From contig NZ_CP016201.1 in assembly GCF_001683335.1 (NCBI RefSeq), forward strand, positions 2,525,915 to 2,589,914: a stretch of DNA of 64,000 bases, in the 5' to 3' direction. The notes under the pieces are model-generated. The model saw nothing but the letters and a program-made list of their open reading frames with translations, was not told the origin of the DNA and did not search any database. Shown here in pieces: positions 43,513 through 51,565 of this stretch. Position 1 is the stretch's first letter. The number at the start of each line of letters is the position of its first letter. This DNA comes from Selenomonas sp. oral taxon 126 (lineage in GTDB: Bacteria > Bacillota > Negativicutes > Selenomonadales > Selenomonadaceae). The position numbers and the translations under genes are program-made.

Positions 43513-43541
43513 ATTTTAACGCAAAATACGCTGCTTGTCCA
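43513..43541 (-). promoter_or_regulatory. Promoter of corA
   Basis: Minus strand TGGACA (43536-43541), 17 bases, TAAAAT (43513-43518). It gives a leader of about 140 bases before the corA start, holding the small ORF. Confidence 0.6.
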
Positions 43542-43627
43542 TAGCGGCGTTGAAAAATGCTGTTTTCCCTGTGTCATGAATAAATGAAAATGCATCCGTG
43601 TGATGCTCCTAAGCAACCCCTAGTGAA

Positions 43628-43736
43628 GCAAGCGGAGAAAAGGGCACGTTCTGCCCCCTGCGGATTTCTTTCGTTCAAGCGTAGCGCGTTTAAGAAGTCC
43701 GCAGGTATTTAGGCAGATAAGTGCCCGACCGCTTGC
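43628..43736. repeat. Nested long hairpin element
   Basis: Four stems fit inside one another: GCAAGCGG/CCGCTTGC (43628-43635 with 43729-43736), GGGCAC/GTGCCC (43642-43647 with 43721-43726), CTGCC/GGCAG (43651-43655 with 43712-43716), and a 14-bp stem CCTGCGGATTTCTT/AAGAAGTCCGCAGG (43657-43670 with 43692-43705) closed by a 21-base loop. It lies in the 437-base gap between corA and ychF, with no reading frame of its own that looks real. Confidence 0.7.
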
Positions 43737-43802
43737 GTAACGAGGCGTTTGTGTGGAGTACGCACGGATGGTCATTCTGTAACATTTGTGAGGGACGAAA
43801 CA

Positions 43803-44909
43803 TCAGACATTGAAGCGGAAATTCACAACATCTCCATCGCGCATCACATACTCCTTGCCCTCGAGGCGCACAAGCCCCTTGTCGCGCGCAGCCGCCACAC
43901 TGCCGAGCGTGACGAGATCGTCATAGTTCACAATCTCCGCGCGGATGAAGCCGCGCTCGAAGTCCGTGTGAATCTTGCCCGCCGCCTTCGGTGCCGTCGT
44001 CCCGCGCGTAATCGTCCATGCGCGGCACTCGTCTTCGCCCGCCGTGAGGAATGTCTGAAGCCCGAGCAGGGCAAACGCGCCGTGAATGAGGCGGTCAAGC
44101 CCGCTCTCGGAGAGCCCCAGATCCTCAAGGAAGACAGCAGCCTCCTCCGCATCCAGCTCCGCAATCTCCTCCTCGAGCCGCGCCGAGACCGTCACGACCT
44201 CCGCGCCCGTGCGCGCGGCATACTCCTTGACCGTCTGCACGTGCGGATTCTCCACATCCGCCGTCGCCGCCTCGTCCTCTCCGACGTTCGCAATATAGAG
44301 AATCGGCTTACGTGTGAGGAGGTTCAGATCGCGCAGCATCGCCTGTTCCTCATCCGAGAGTTCCACCTCGCGCGCGGGCTTCCCTTCGTCGAGCGCCGTT
44401 TTCAGACGTTCAAGCGCGGCGTGTTCTGCCTTTGCCTCCTTGCTGCCGGATTTCAGCAGCTTCATCACCTTTGCCATCCGCTTTTCCACGGCTTCGAGAT
44501 CGGCAAGGCACAGCTCCGTCTCAATGATGTCGATGTCGCGCAGCGGATCAACTGCGCCCTCCACGTGGGTGATGTCCGAGCTCTCGAAGCAGCGGACGAC
44601 GTGCGCCACGGCATCCACCTGACGGATGTGCTCGAGGAACTTGTTGCCCAGCCCCTCGCCCTTTGATGCGCCCTTCACAAGCCCTGCAATATCCACGAAG
44701 CGCACGCTCGCGGGTGTCGTCTTCTTGGAGTGATAGAGATCGGTCAGCACCTTCAGCCGCGCGTCCGGCACCGCCACCACGCCGACATTCGGCTCAATCG
44801 TGCAGAACGGATAGTTCGCCGCCTCCGCGCCCGCCTTCGTAATCGCATTGAACAGCGTACTTTTACCCACATTCGGCAGTCCGACGATTCCAACCTCAAG
44901 ATTGCTCAC
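43803..44909 (-). CDS. ychF: Ribosome-binding ATPase YchF
   Basis: A 368-residue Obg-family protein that hydrolyses ATP and binds ribosomes. G1 [18 protein letters not shown] (about residues 7-24), G3 [20 protein letters not shown] (about 68-87), G4-like NVGEDE region, and a C-terminal TGS domain ([20 protein letters not shown]). GTG 44909 (MSNLEVG) is preferred because GAGGG lies seven bases upstream; the TTG six codons earlier has no site. Confidence 0.94.
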   Translation of the reverse strand: MSNLEVGIVGLPNVGKSTLFNAITKAGAEAANYPFCTIEPNVGVVAVPDARLKVLTDLYHSKKTTPASVRFVDIAGLVKGASKGEGLGNKFLEHIRQVDAVAHVVRCFESSDITHVEGAVDPLRDIDIIETELCLADLEAVEKRMAKVMKLLKSGSKEAKAEHAALERLKTALDEGKPAREVELSDEEQAMLRDLNLLTRKPILYIANVGEDEAATADVENPHVQTVKEYAARTGAEVVTVSARLEEEIAELDAEEAAVFLEDLGLSESGLDRLIHGAFALLGLQTFLTAGEDECRAWTITRGTTAPKAAGKIHTDFERGFIRAEIVNYDDLVTLGSVAAARDKGLVRLEGKEYVMRDGDVVNFRFNV

Positions 44910-44966
44910 AGCTATTCCCTCTTTCAATGACCAGAGTCATGTTGTTTACGCTAATGTACTCGTTAA

Positions 44967-44995
44967 GTTATAGCAGAAAAATCCCACAAGGTCAA
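44967..44995 (-). promoter_or_regulatory. Promoter of ychF
   Basis: Minus strand TTGACC (44990-44995), 17 bases, TATAAC (44967-44972). The -10 flank closely resembles that of the ACT/PFL promoter at 24869. Confidence 0.7.
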
Positions 44996-45087
44996 TCAAT
45001 GCACGTATTTCACGCCCCATAGAAACAGTTTTTCTTATGAACATACCTGCAAATGTTGCAAATGATACTTCCCTTTTTGAAATCTTG

Positions 45088-45096
45088 TGTTATAAT
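45088..45096 (+). promoter_or_regulatory. Extended -10 promoter of the DUF1858 gene
   Basis: TGT-TATAAT (45088-45096) without a clear -35 hexamer, 62 bases before the start at 45159. Confidence 0.5.
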
Positions 45097-45158
45097 CGAA
45101 ACTAAATAAGGGATTTCCCTTCACTGTCAATTCGCTTTCACAATATAGGAGGTCTATC

Positions 45159-45371
45159 ATGGCGATTACAAAGGATATGAGCATCATCGAGATCGTGCAG
45201 ACGTATCCCGACACCGTTGAGATTCTGATGAATGCGGGCATGGGCTGCCTCGGCTGCGCAGCGGCGCACTTCGAGAACATCGAGCAGGGTGCAATGGCAC
45301 ACGGCATCGACATCGACGCCCTCATCGATGAGCTGAACGCCTCAATCGGCGAGACAGCTGCGGCACAGTAA
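45159..45371 (+). CDS. DUF1858 domain protein
   Basis: 70 residues: MAITKDMSIIEIVQTYPDTV, then MNAGMGCLGCAAAHFENIEQ. The CxxC in the centre (CLGC) and the helical fold are those of DUF1858/ScdA-N-like domains, which often accompany the hybrid cluster protein or Fe-S repair factors. AGGAGG precedes the ATG and a terminator follows, so it stands alone. A role in Fe-S or nitrosative stress is suggested by the family only. Confidence 0.85.
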   Translation: MAITKDMSIIEIVQTYPDTVEILMNAGMGCLGCAAAHFENIEQGAMAHGIDIDALIDELNASIGETAAAQ

Positions 45372-45398
45372 AACATACAGCACACGCGTCAAACACAA

Positions 45399-45439
45399 GC
45401 GCCCTCTTACAGGCTAGTAGTCTGCAAGGGGGCGTTTTC
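45399..45439 (+). terminator. Terminator of the DUF1858 gene
   Basis: Stem GCGCCCTCTTACAG/CTGCAAGGGGGCG (45399-45412 with 45422-45434), then TTTTCT. Confidence 0.85.
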
Positions 45440-45452
45440 TGTTGGGGCAGGA

Positions 45453-46274
45453 CTACGAAACAATATCTCTCCGATCCCACCAGATGACAGCAGATCGCGT
45501 TGCGACCGTACACAGACCATCCCGCGCCTCGGCGAGAACCTCCCTGCGGAGCTTTTCCTGTGCAGCCAGAGTAAGGTCACCCGCATATTGCTCGTATGCG
45601 AGCTTTCGATATTGCAGCTCGTCCTCCACGGAGCGCTCGCAGCGATAGTCAACCACACTGACGTTGGCAAAACGTCCCTGCGAAATCAGCATATTGTAGA
45701 GAATCTGGAACTCCTCGACATCGCAGCAGCTCGCCGACCTTGGATTTTTATGATCCGGAATCTCCGCAATGATCGCGCAGTATTTGCTCGAATAGGCCTC
45801 CATCTGCGAAATCAGCGGCCAAACATCCTCATACATCCAAAAGACGAGCGACACCGTCACAAGATCAAACGCAGAGTCAAGTTCGCCGCCGATTGGAAGA
45901 TCCTGCATGATTTCTTCGATGAGCGCATAGTTGTCGATGTCCGCTTCTGCGGCATTCTCCCGCAGGAGATTCCCCATCTCATGCGACGGCTCGACCGCTG
46001 TGACGAATTTGATATGCTCCGCAAACGGGATGACAAAAGAACCGGGGCCTGCGCCAATATCCAGCATCGCGGAATCCGCATCCAAGACAGAGCGCAGCGC
46101 TCCATAGACCTTCCTGCCGTAATCGTACCCATTGCTCTTGCGCATCGCAGAGAAGTCCCGTGCACGCTTGTCCCAATAGTCCACCTGTGGATTTGCACGG
46201 ATATGCCGCTCTCGTTCGAGGAACTTCTCCTGCCACTGCGCATTCCAAAAGGAAAACGACGGATTCTCTCCCAT
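45453..46274 (-). CDS. Class I SAM-dependent methyltransferase
   Basis: 273 residues with a SAM loop MLDIGAGPGSFVIPFAEHIK (about residues 71-90), an acidic end of strand 2 (VTAVEPSHEM) and DLVTVSLVFWMYED in the position of motif III. The substrate cannot be told from the sequence. It lies 20 bases after the MEMO-AMMECR1 gene and is probably co-transcribed. Confidence 0.82.
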   Translation of the reverse strand: MGENPSFSFWNAQWQEKFLERERHIRANPQVDYWDKRARDFSAMRKSNGYDYGRKVYGALRSVLDADSAMLDIGAGPGSFVIPFAEHIKFVTAVEPSHEMGNLLRENAAEADIDNYALIEEIMQDLPIGGELDSAFDLVTVSLVFWMYEDVWPLISQMEAYSSKYCAIIAEIPDHKNPRSASCCDVEEFQILYNMLISQGRFANVSVVDYRCERSVEDELQYRKLAYEQYAGDLTLAAQEKLRREVLAEARDGLCTVATRSAVIWWDRRDIVS

Positions 46275-46294
46275 GAATATAATACTCCTTTTCC

Positions 46295-47692
46295 CTATCG
46301 ATGACGAACAACCGTAAAGCGTGCGAGCGCAACCTCCTCCTTCGGATGAATACGCGCCTTCTCTCTTGCAACGGCGAGCTGCTCCTCTGCCGTATCAATG
46401 CCCGCGAGATCGGGCAGCAGCAGCCCGCGCCGATTGTCCGCAATGCTCTTGACGATGACGCCGTAGCGCTTCGGATCGAGTTCCGCTGCCGAGGAGATCG
46501 GCTCTGGTTCACTCAGCACATCCACCGAGTAGACAAGGCGATTCAACTCGTCCTCCTCGATGGGCTCGAAGCGCCCGTCATGCACCGCCGCCGAGACGGC
46601 ATTGTAGAGGATCTCCTCGGCAAGAGTCTGCTGTGCGGGTACAAATGTCCCAATACAGCCGCGCAGCTTGCCGTATTTCTTGATAGAGACGAATGCCCCC
46701 GCGCGCTGTTCCAGAAGCTCTGACGGCAGTCCCTCAAGCAGCGGTACATAGCTATGCTCCCGTATATAGTGCTCGATGCTCGTCCGCGCAAGCCGCACAT
46801 ATGCGTCCTCTCGTGCGCGCAGCTCTGCCATCGCCGCATCCTCTGTCTGCACGAGCTGATCTGCATAATCTCGGCGCTCATCCCGCCCCGTCACCATGAA
46901 TGAGGCGACGGCATAGCCCACGCCGAACGACCCCTCATAGCTGTGCAGTCTGCTCGTAAGCGCCGCGCGGTCAAGTGCGCCCGCGAGCACCCACAGCCCG
47001 TTCAGCCCGCAATGCCCCGCCGCCTCGGCAAAGCTGCCGGGAATCTGTAAGAGTGAGAGGAAATCCCCCGTCTTCATAAATGCCGTACAGAGTTCATCAA
47101 ACTCCGCCCCCTCGGGCGCAATGTCGTACGGTCCGTCCTCCTTCAGACGGTGTGAGAGATCGCCGCTCGCGATGCAGATCGTCCGCCGCCCGAGCTGCTC
47201 CGCTGCCGCCGCAATCACCTGTCCGAGCATGGCGTGCGTGTGGGCGGGCAGCCCCGACACGCCGATGCGGACGAATTTGGTTGGTGCATCGCCAAGGTAC
47301 TCACTCAGGAAGAAGAGCGGGATCATCGTGCCGTGATCGAGCGCAGCGTTCTTCTCCCCGAGCGTACCCGCAGGAACATCGCGCTCTCCTGCCGCGTGAG
47401 AGAGTGCGCGGACAAAGTCAACATCGTATTCGATCCCGATTGTGATCTCGGGATGTCCAAACGCGGCAAAATCCCCCTCTGCCGCCTCGCCCGGCGAGAT
47501 GTGGAAGAAATCATCATATGCCATCGCATGTGGGCTGATGATGACGACGGTATCGGGGCGCAGCTCTGCCGCCGCGCGCATCGCCTCATGATATGCGCGC
47601 ACGGTTTCGGCGATCTCCGCTTCCCGTCCCGCGCCAATGGAGGGGATGATGAGCGGCGGATGCGGCACGGCATAGGCAGCAAGAATCGACAT
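46295..47692 (-). CDS. MEMO-like/AMMECR1 fusion protein (AmmeMemoRadiSam system A+B)
   Basis: 465 residues. N-terminal half (about 1-260): class III extradiol dioxygenase/MEMO-like domain with AVPHPPLIIPSIG, ISPHAMAYDDFFH and ASGDLSHRL, whose histidines line the metal site. C-terminal half (about 290-460): AMMECR1 domain with SIKKYGKLRGCIGTF and EPIEEDELNRLVYSVDVL. In many anaerobes these two domains work beside a radical SAM protein (AMMERS), which is not in this window. ATG 47692 is used because the family starts there and GAGGAGCG precedes it; a longer frame would run into the tRNA terminator. Confidence 0.85.
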   Translation of the reverse strand: MSILAAYAVPHPPLIIPSIGAGREAEIAETVRAYHEAMRAAAELRPDTVVIISPHAMAYDDFFHISPGEAAEGDFAAFGHPEITIGIEYDVDFVRALSHAAGERDVPAGTLGEKNAALDHGTMIPLFFLSEYLGDAPTKFVRIGVSGLPAHTHAMLGQVIAAAAEQLGRRTICIASGDLSHRLKEDGPYDIAPEGAEFDELCTAFMKTGDFLSLLQIPGSFAEAAGHCGLNGLWVLAGALDRAALTSRLHSYEGSFGVGYAVASFMVTGRDERRDYADQLVQTEDAAMAELRAREDAYVRLARTSIEHYIREHSYVPLLEGLPSELLEQRAGAFVSIKKYGKLRGCIGTFVPAQQTLAEEILYNAVSAAVHDGRFEPIEEDELNRLVYSVDVLSEPEPISSAAELDPKRYGVIVKSIADNRRGLLLPDLAGIDTAEEQLAVAREKARIHPKEEVALARFTVVRHR

Positions 47693-47713
47693 GATCTTCA
47701 CGCTCCTCGATAG

Positions 47714-47740
47714 AAAAAAAGCCGACTGCAAAACAGTCGG
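47714..47740 (-). terminator. Terminator downstream of tRNA-Leu
   Basis: Stem CCGACTG/CAGTCGG (47722-47728 with 47734-47740), five-base loop, followed on the minus strand by seven T. It sits directly before the MEMO-AMMECR1 start. Confidence 0.8.
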
Positions 47741-47751
47741 TATATCTATAT

Positions 47752-47867
47752 GCACTAACGTTCAGATTAGTGCAGATTTTTGTCCTGTCAAGGAAACGAA
47801 CCGAACGCATAGAGGGACTATGCGGAGGATTCGTTGACGCAGAGAGGGCAAAAAAGATGTACTAAGA
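47752..47867. repeat. Structured intergenic repeat (copy B)
   Basis: From about 47762 the sequence matches the core of the element at 38143-38250: shared blocks include AGATTTTT, GTCC, CCGAACGC-like, GGAGGATT, GACG and GGGCAAAAAAGATG. The stems are kept although their sequences differ. The outer inverted repeats and TTTA duplication of copy A are absent; the right end abuts the CCA of tRNA-Leu. A local TGCACTAA/TTAGTGCA hairpin (47752-47759 with 47767-47774) followed by T's offers an alternative fold. Confidence 0.65.
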
Positions 47868-47952
47868 TGGTGCGGATGAAGGGGGTCGAACCCATACGCC
47901 TTGCGGCACTGGATCCTAAGTCCAGCGCGTCTGCCAGTTCCGCCACATCCGC
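47868..47952 (-). tRNA. tRNA-Leu (anticodon UAG)
   Basis: An 85-base tRNA including the encoded CCA. Acceptor arms GCGGATG/CATCCGC pair exactly, the anticodon loop reads CTTAGGA (anticodon TAG, codon CUA), the variable arm is long as expected for Leu, and the T arm holds GGTTCGACCC. A promoter is at 47976-48004 and a terminator at 47714-47740. Confidence 0.93.
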
Positions 47953-47975
47953 CTGTGAGAAAACTCAGCTAACGT

Positions 47976-48004
47976 ATTCTATCACGACGGCGCGGGGCTG
48001 TCAA
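47976..48004 (-). promoter_or_regulatory. Promoter of tRNA-Leu
   Basis: Minus strand TTGACA (47999-48004), 17 bases, TAGAAT (47976-47981). The -35 lies inside the last codons of the helicase gene. Confidence 0.7.
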
Positions 48005-50237
48005 TCCGTGCATGCGCCCACGAGAGCACCGTCTCCCGCATCCCCTTTACATCCAGAACGCCGTGCGCAAAGCCGCGCTGCACGAGCTCCGTCGGCAGAA
48101 ACTCATCGTACTTGTCAAAGATCGGCACTTCATCGGGATAGAGCAGCTCCATCGGATCAAATTCCCGCGCTGCCTCCTCCGCAAGTACGCGAAAGAATTC
48201 TGCGGGCGAAGCCTTCATCGTGAACTGCATAAAGTACGGGCGCATGGACTCAAAGCCGCGCAGTCCGATCCGCGCGCCGCAGCGGATCCGCAGGAAGCGC
48301 TCGAGCGCGAGGAAGGCATAGCTGCCGAGCCACGGCAGGAGTGCGTACATCTCACCGCCAAGGGGGATGAGCACATCTTCCGCCGCACGCGAGTGCCGCG
48401 CCGTCATGCGTGCCTGCGCAAGACGCGCAACGGCATTTTTCAACAGATAGGACGGGATCAAATCCTCGCGCAGCACCTTCCGCATCCTCTGTAAGATATG
48501 TGTATGAATATCGCCGGGACACTCGCCGAAATAGGCGGGCACATTCCCCTTCACCAGCTCGCAGTAGACGAGATGACGCTTGCGATCGACCTCGAGGACA
48601 CGCCACACGTGCCCCGCAATCGCAATCTTCTCCCCGACGGGCGGCGGCGTGACAATCGTGCCAATCTCCTGCGACTCACTCCGCACAGTGTACTCCTCGT
48701 TCTCCTGAAAGACACCGTAAAAGCGGAAGGACTGCACGACGCGCTCGCCCGCGAGACCGACAATCAGCCCGCCGCGCTCTGTCACCTGCAAATGCTCCTG
48801 CTGAACGAGATGCCGCAGGAGTATGCGGTAGTCGTCCTGCGTAATGCGGTGAAAGACATGCAGCGACAGCACGCGATCCGCGAGTGCGCGCGGGGCGAGT
48901 TCCCCGCAGGACGCGGCAACGCTCATCGTCTGATGATAGAGCAGGCTGAACGGCAGACGGTCGAGACGCGGCGGCTCCACCCAGCGCTCCTCGAGATAGA
49001 GCTGAATGAGCGCAATCCCCTGCAAGAGTTTCCACGGGATCGTCGCTGGCAGGAGGGCGCGTGCCTCCGGCATATCCTCGCGCACAACAAAGTGCATCTC
49101 CTGCGGCTGTCCGCGCCGCCCCGTCCGCCCCATGCGCTGAAGAAACGACGACACCGTCCACGGCGCATCGATCTGAAAGGCGCGCTCGAGTCTGCCGATG
49201 TCGATGCCGAGCTCGAGCGTCGCCGTTGTGCACGTTGTGAAGAGGCTGTCCTCATCCTTCATGCGCGCCTCTGCCGTCTCGCGGAATGCGGCGGAGAGGT
49301 TGCCGTGATGGATGAGGAAGCGATCCGGCTCGTGCTGACGCTCACAGTAGGAGCGCAGCGTCGTCGTCACCGCCTCGCACTCCTCGCGCGAGTTGACAAA
49401 GACGAGACATTTCTTCCCGCGCGTATGGGCAAAGATATAGCCGAGCCCGGGATCGGCATGCTCGGGCGGCGTATCGGTCGGCGCATCCAGCACGGGCTGC
49501 ACGCTGATGTCATCGCGCCCTTCCCCTGCCTGTGTGTCCCGCACGTAGAAATGCTCGAGGGAGAGCCGCCACTTGCTCCCCTTTGCCTCGATCTGCGGCA
49601 CGAAGGTCTGCCGTCCCGTCCCCGCCGCGAGGAAATCCCCCACACGCTTGGCATCGCCGATCGTCGCCGAGAGACCGATGCGGCGCGGCGTGACGCCCGC
49701 AATGCGCGAGAGACGCTCGATCAGGCAGAGCGTCTGCCCGCCGCGGTCGCCGCGCAGGAGAGAGTGCACCTCGTCGATGACAAGGAAGCGCAGATCGCCA
49801 AAGAGCTTCGGTATCGCCGCATGACGGTGCAGAAGCAGCGCCTCGAGCGATTCCGGCGTGATCTGCAGGATGCCCGACGGACGCTTCATCAGGCGCGCCT
49901 TATGTGTCTGCCCCACATCGCCATGCCAATGCCAGACGGGAATATCCGCCCGTCGGCAGAGCTCCGTCAGCCGCTCGAACTGATCGTTGATGAGCGCTTT
50001 GAGCGGACCGATGTAGATGCAACCGACGGAGGTCGGCGGCTCCTCGTGAAAGAGCGTGATGATCGGAAAAAACGCCGCCTCGGTCTTGCCGGAGGCGGTG
50101 GATGCCGTCAGAAGAACGTGATCGTCCGTGTGAAAGATCGCCTCCGCCGCCGCAATCTGGATGCCGCGCAGATTCTGCCACTCCTGCTCATAGATATAGT
50201 CGCGCACGAAGGGCGCATAACGCTCGAATACGCTCAT
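47982..50237 (-). CDS. sngC: Lhr-like superfamily 2 helicase, Shango SngC candidate
   Basis: 751 residues. Helicase motifs: Walker A TASTASGKTEAAF (about residues 42-54), DEVH in LVIDEVHSLLRGDRGG (about 150-165), motif III LSATIGD, and motif VI QRMGRTGRRGQ (about 361-371). The C-terminal half is the Lhr-type winged-helix/DUF extension. It closes a tight three-gene set with an ATPase and a TerB-N protein, the composition described for the Shango anti-phage system; BREX type 2 uses a similar helicase (BrxHI). It overlaps the ATPase gene by four bases. Confidence 0.82.
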   Translation of the reverse strand: MSVFERYAPFVRDYIYEQEWQNLRGIQIAAAEAIFHTDDHVLLTASTASGKTEAAFFPIITLFHEEPPTSVGCIYIGPLKALINDQFERLTELCRRADIPVWHWHGDVGQTHKARLMKRPSGILQITPESLEALLLHRHAAIPKLFGDLRFLVIDEVHSLLRGDRGGQTLCLIERLSRIAGVTPRRIGLSATIGDAKRVGDFLAAGTGRQTFVPQIEAKGSKWRLSLEHFYVRDTQAGEGRDDISVQPVLDAPTDTPPEHADPGLGYIFAHTRGKKCLVFVNSREECEAVTTTLRSYCERQHEPDRFLIHHGNLSAAFRETAEARMKDEDSLFTTCTTATLELGIDIGRLERAFQIDAPWTVSSFLQRMGRTGRRGQPQEMHFVVREDMPEARALLPATIPWKLLQGIALIQLYLEERWVEPPRLDRLPFSLLYHQTMSVAASCGELAPRALADRVLSLHVFHRITQDDYRILLRHLVQQEHLQVTERGGLIVGLAGERVVQSFRFYGVFQENEEYTVRSESQEIGTIVTPPPVGEKIAIAGHVWRVLEVDRKRHLVYCELVKGNVPAYFGECPGDIHTHILQRMRKVLREDLIPSYLLKNAVARLAQARMTARHSRAAEDVLIPLGGEMYALLPWLGSYAFLALERFLRIRCGARIGLRGFESMRPYFMQFTMKASPAEFFRVLAEEAAREFDPMELLYPDEVPIFDKYDEFLPTELVQRGFAHGVLDVKGMRETVLSWAHARIDSPAPS

Positions 50238-51565
50238 AGCTCGAACTCCGCGAACTGCGCGCTGATCTCCGCGCCCTCCACCTCGTTCGCGGCGTAGGAA
50301 AAATCGTCCGAGCCGAGGAGATCGGCGAGTTTCAGCGCAGGATTCTGATAGATGATGTCGAGCACCTGAATGAAGTCACGGATGACTTCACGCGGTGTGA
50401 TATGCGTATCTGCGCCGATTCGCCCGAACTCGATGCGGATGAAGTCCGCGAGATCGTCCTGCGTGACAATCTGCTCGTATTCGTAGAGTCCTGCATGGAT
50501 GGCGGCGAGCTTTTCAATCAGCACGAGCATCTCCTCATGCGTCAGCGGCGCAAGCCGTATCACGGGCGAGAGCAGATCGCGGTGCTCCCCTGCAAACCGC
50601 CCCTCGGCAAGCCGCGAGCGCAGTGCCTCGTAGCTGTAGACGCCGCGCCGCGTGTCCTCCATGCACGCGGGCGTGCCGCAGAGAATCATGCCGAGGTACT
50701 GCGCGCGCCCCTGCATCGCGTCGTTATACATCGTGAGGATCTTCTCGTAGTTGTACTGCCGCGTAACTGCGTGCGGAATCTTGTAGATGTTCACCAGCTC
50801 GTCGATGAGGATGAGCATACCCGCGTAACCCGCCTGCCGCAGGAATGCGGCAAAGAGTTTTAGATACTCGTACCAATCATCGTCCGTGATGATGATGTTC
50901 ACACCGAGCTCGTGCCGTGCCTCGGTCTTCGTCGTATATTCCCCGCGAAACCATCGTGCGACGCGCGCACGCATATCATCGTCGCCGTCCCGATAGGCGT
51001 GATAGTAGAGGGTGAGGAGGCGCGTAAAGTCAAAGCCGTGCACGAGATCATTCAGCCCGTAAATGATGGAGGCAATCCGCCGATCCACCGCCGACGAGAA
51101 CTGCGGATCATCCACCGCAAGTTTATCTTCCGTCATAACCTCCTGCTGCACGCGGCTGATCCAGCGGTCGAGGATGAGCGTGAGCGCACCGCCCTCGGGC
51201 GTCGTCTTGGTCGCCATGTTGCGGATGAGCTCGCGGTACGTTGCAAGCCCCTGACCGCGCGTCCCCTGCAGGCGGCGTTCGGGCGAGAGATCGGCGTCCA
51301 CAACGACAAAATTCTTCGCCATAACATAGCTGCGAATCGTCTGCAGCAGGAAACTCTTCCCGCTGCCGTAGCGCCCGACGATAAAGCGAAAGGATGCCCC
51401 ACCTCCCTCGATCATCTCCACATCGGAGAGCAGTGCCTCGATCTCGCTGCGCCGTCCGACCGTGATATACGGGAGCCCGATGCGCGGCACAACGCCGCCC
51501 TTGAGCGCATTGATGAGTGTCTGCGCAATGCGGCGCGGGATTTTCTTCGACTCATTCGCTGCCAT
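50234..51565 (-). CDS. sngB: DUF2791-type AAA ATPase (BrxD-like), Shango SngB candidate
   Basis: 443 residues. It begins with a recognisable BrxD/DUF2791 N-terminus (IAQTLINALKGGVVPRIGL) and has Walker A VGRYGSGKSFLLQTI (about 63-77) and Walker B MLILIDELVNIYK (about 248-260). LCGTPACMEDTRRGVYSYEA follows. Family members are DNA-related AAA ATPases of BREX and related defence sets. It overlaps both neighbours (14 and 4 bases), so all three are translated from one message. Confidence 0.84.
   Translation of the reverse strand: MAANESKKIPRRIAQTLINALKGGVVPRIGLPYITVGRRSEIEALLSDVEMIEGGGASFRFIVGRYGSGKSFLLQTIRSYVMAKNFVVVDADLSPERRLQGTRGQGLATYRELIRNMATKTTPEGGALTLILDRWISRVQQEVMTEDKLAVDDPQFSSAVDRRIASIIYGLNDLVHGFDFTRLLTLYYHAYRDGDDDMRARVARWFRGEYTTKTEARHELGVNIIITDDDWYEYLKLFAAFLRQAGYAGMLILIDELVNIYKIPHAVTRQYNYEKILTMYNDAMQGRAQYLGMILCGTPACMEDTRRGVYSYEALRSRLAEGRFAGEHRDLLSPVIRLAPLTHEEMLVLIEKLAAIHAGLYEYEQIVTQDDLADFIRIEFGRIGADTHITPREVIRDFIQVLDIIYQNPALKLADLLGSDDFSYAANEVEGAEISAQFAEFEL

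Noticed and set aside
50234..51565. Full BREX system
   Set aside because: The ATPase and helicase resemble BrxD and BrxHI, but PglX, PglZ, BrxC and BrxA/B-type genes are absent on both sides; the TerB-N partner fits Shango better.
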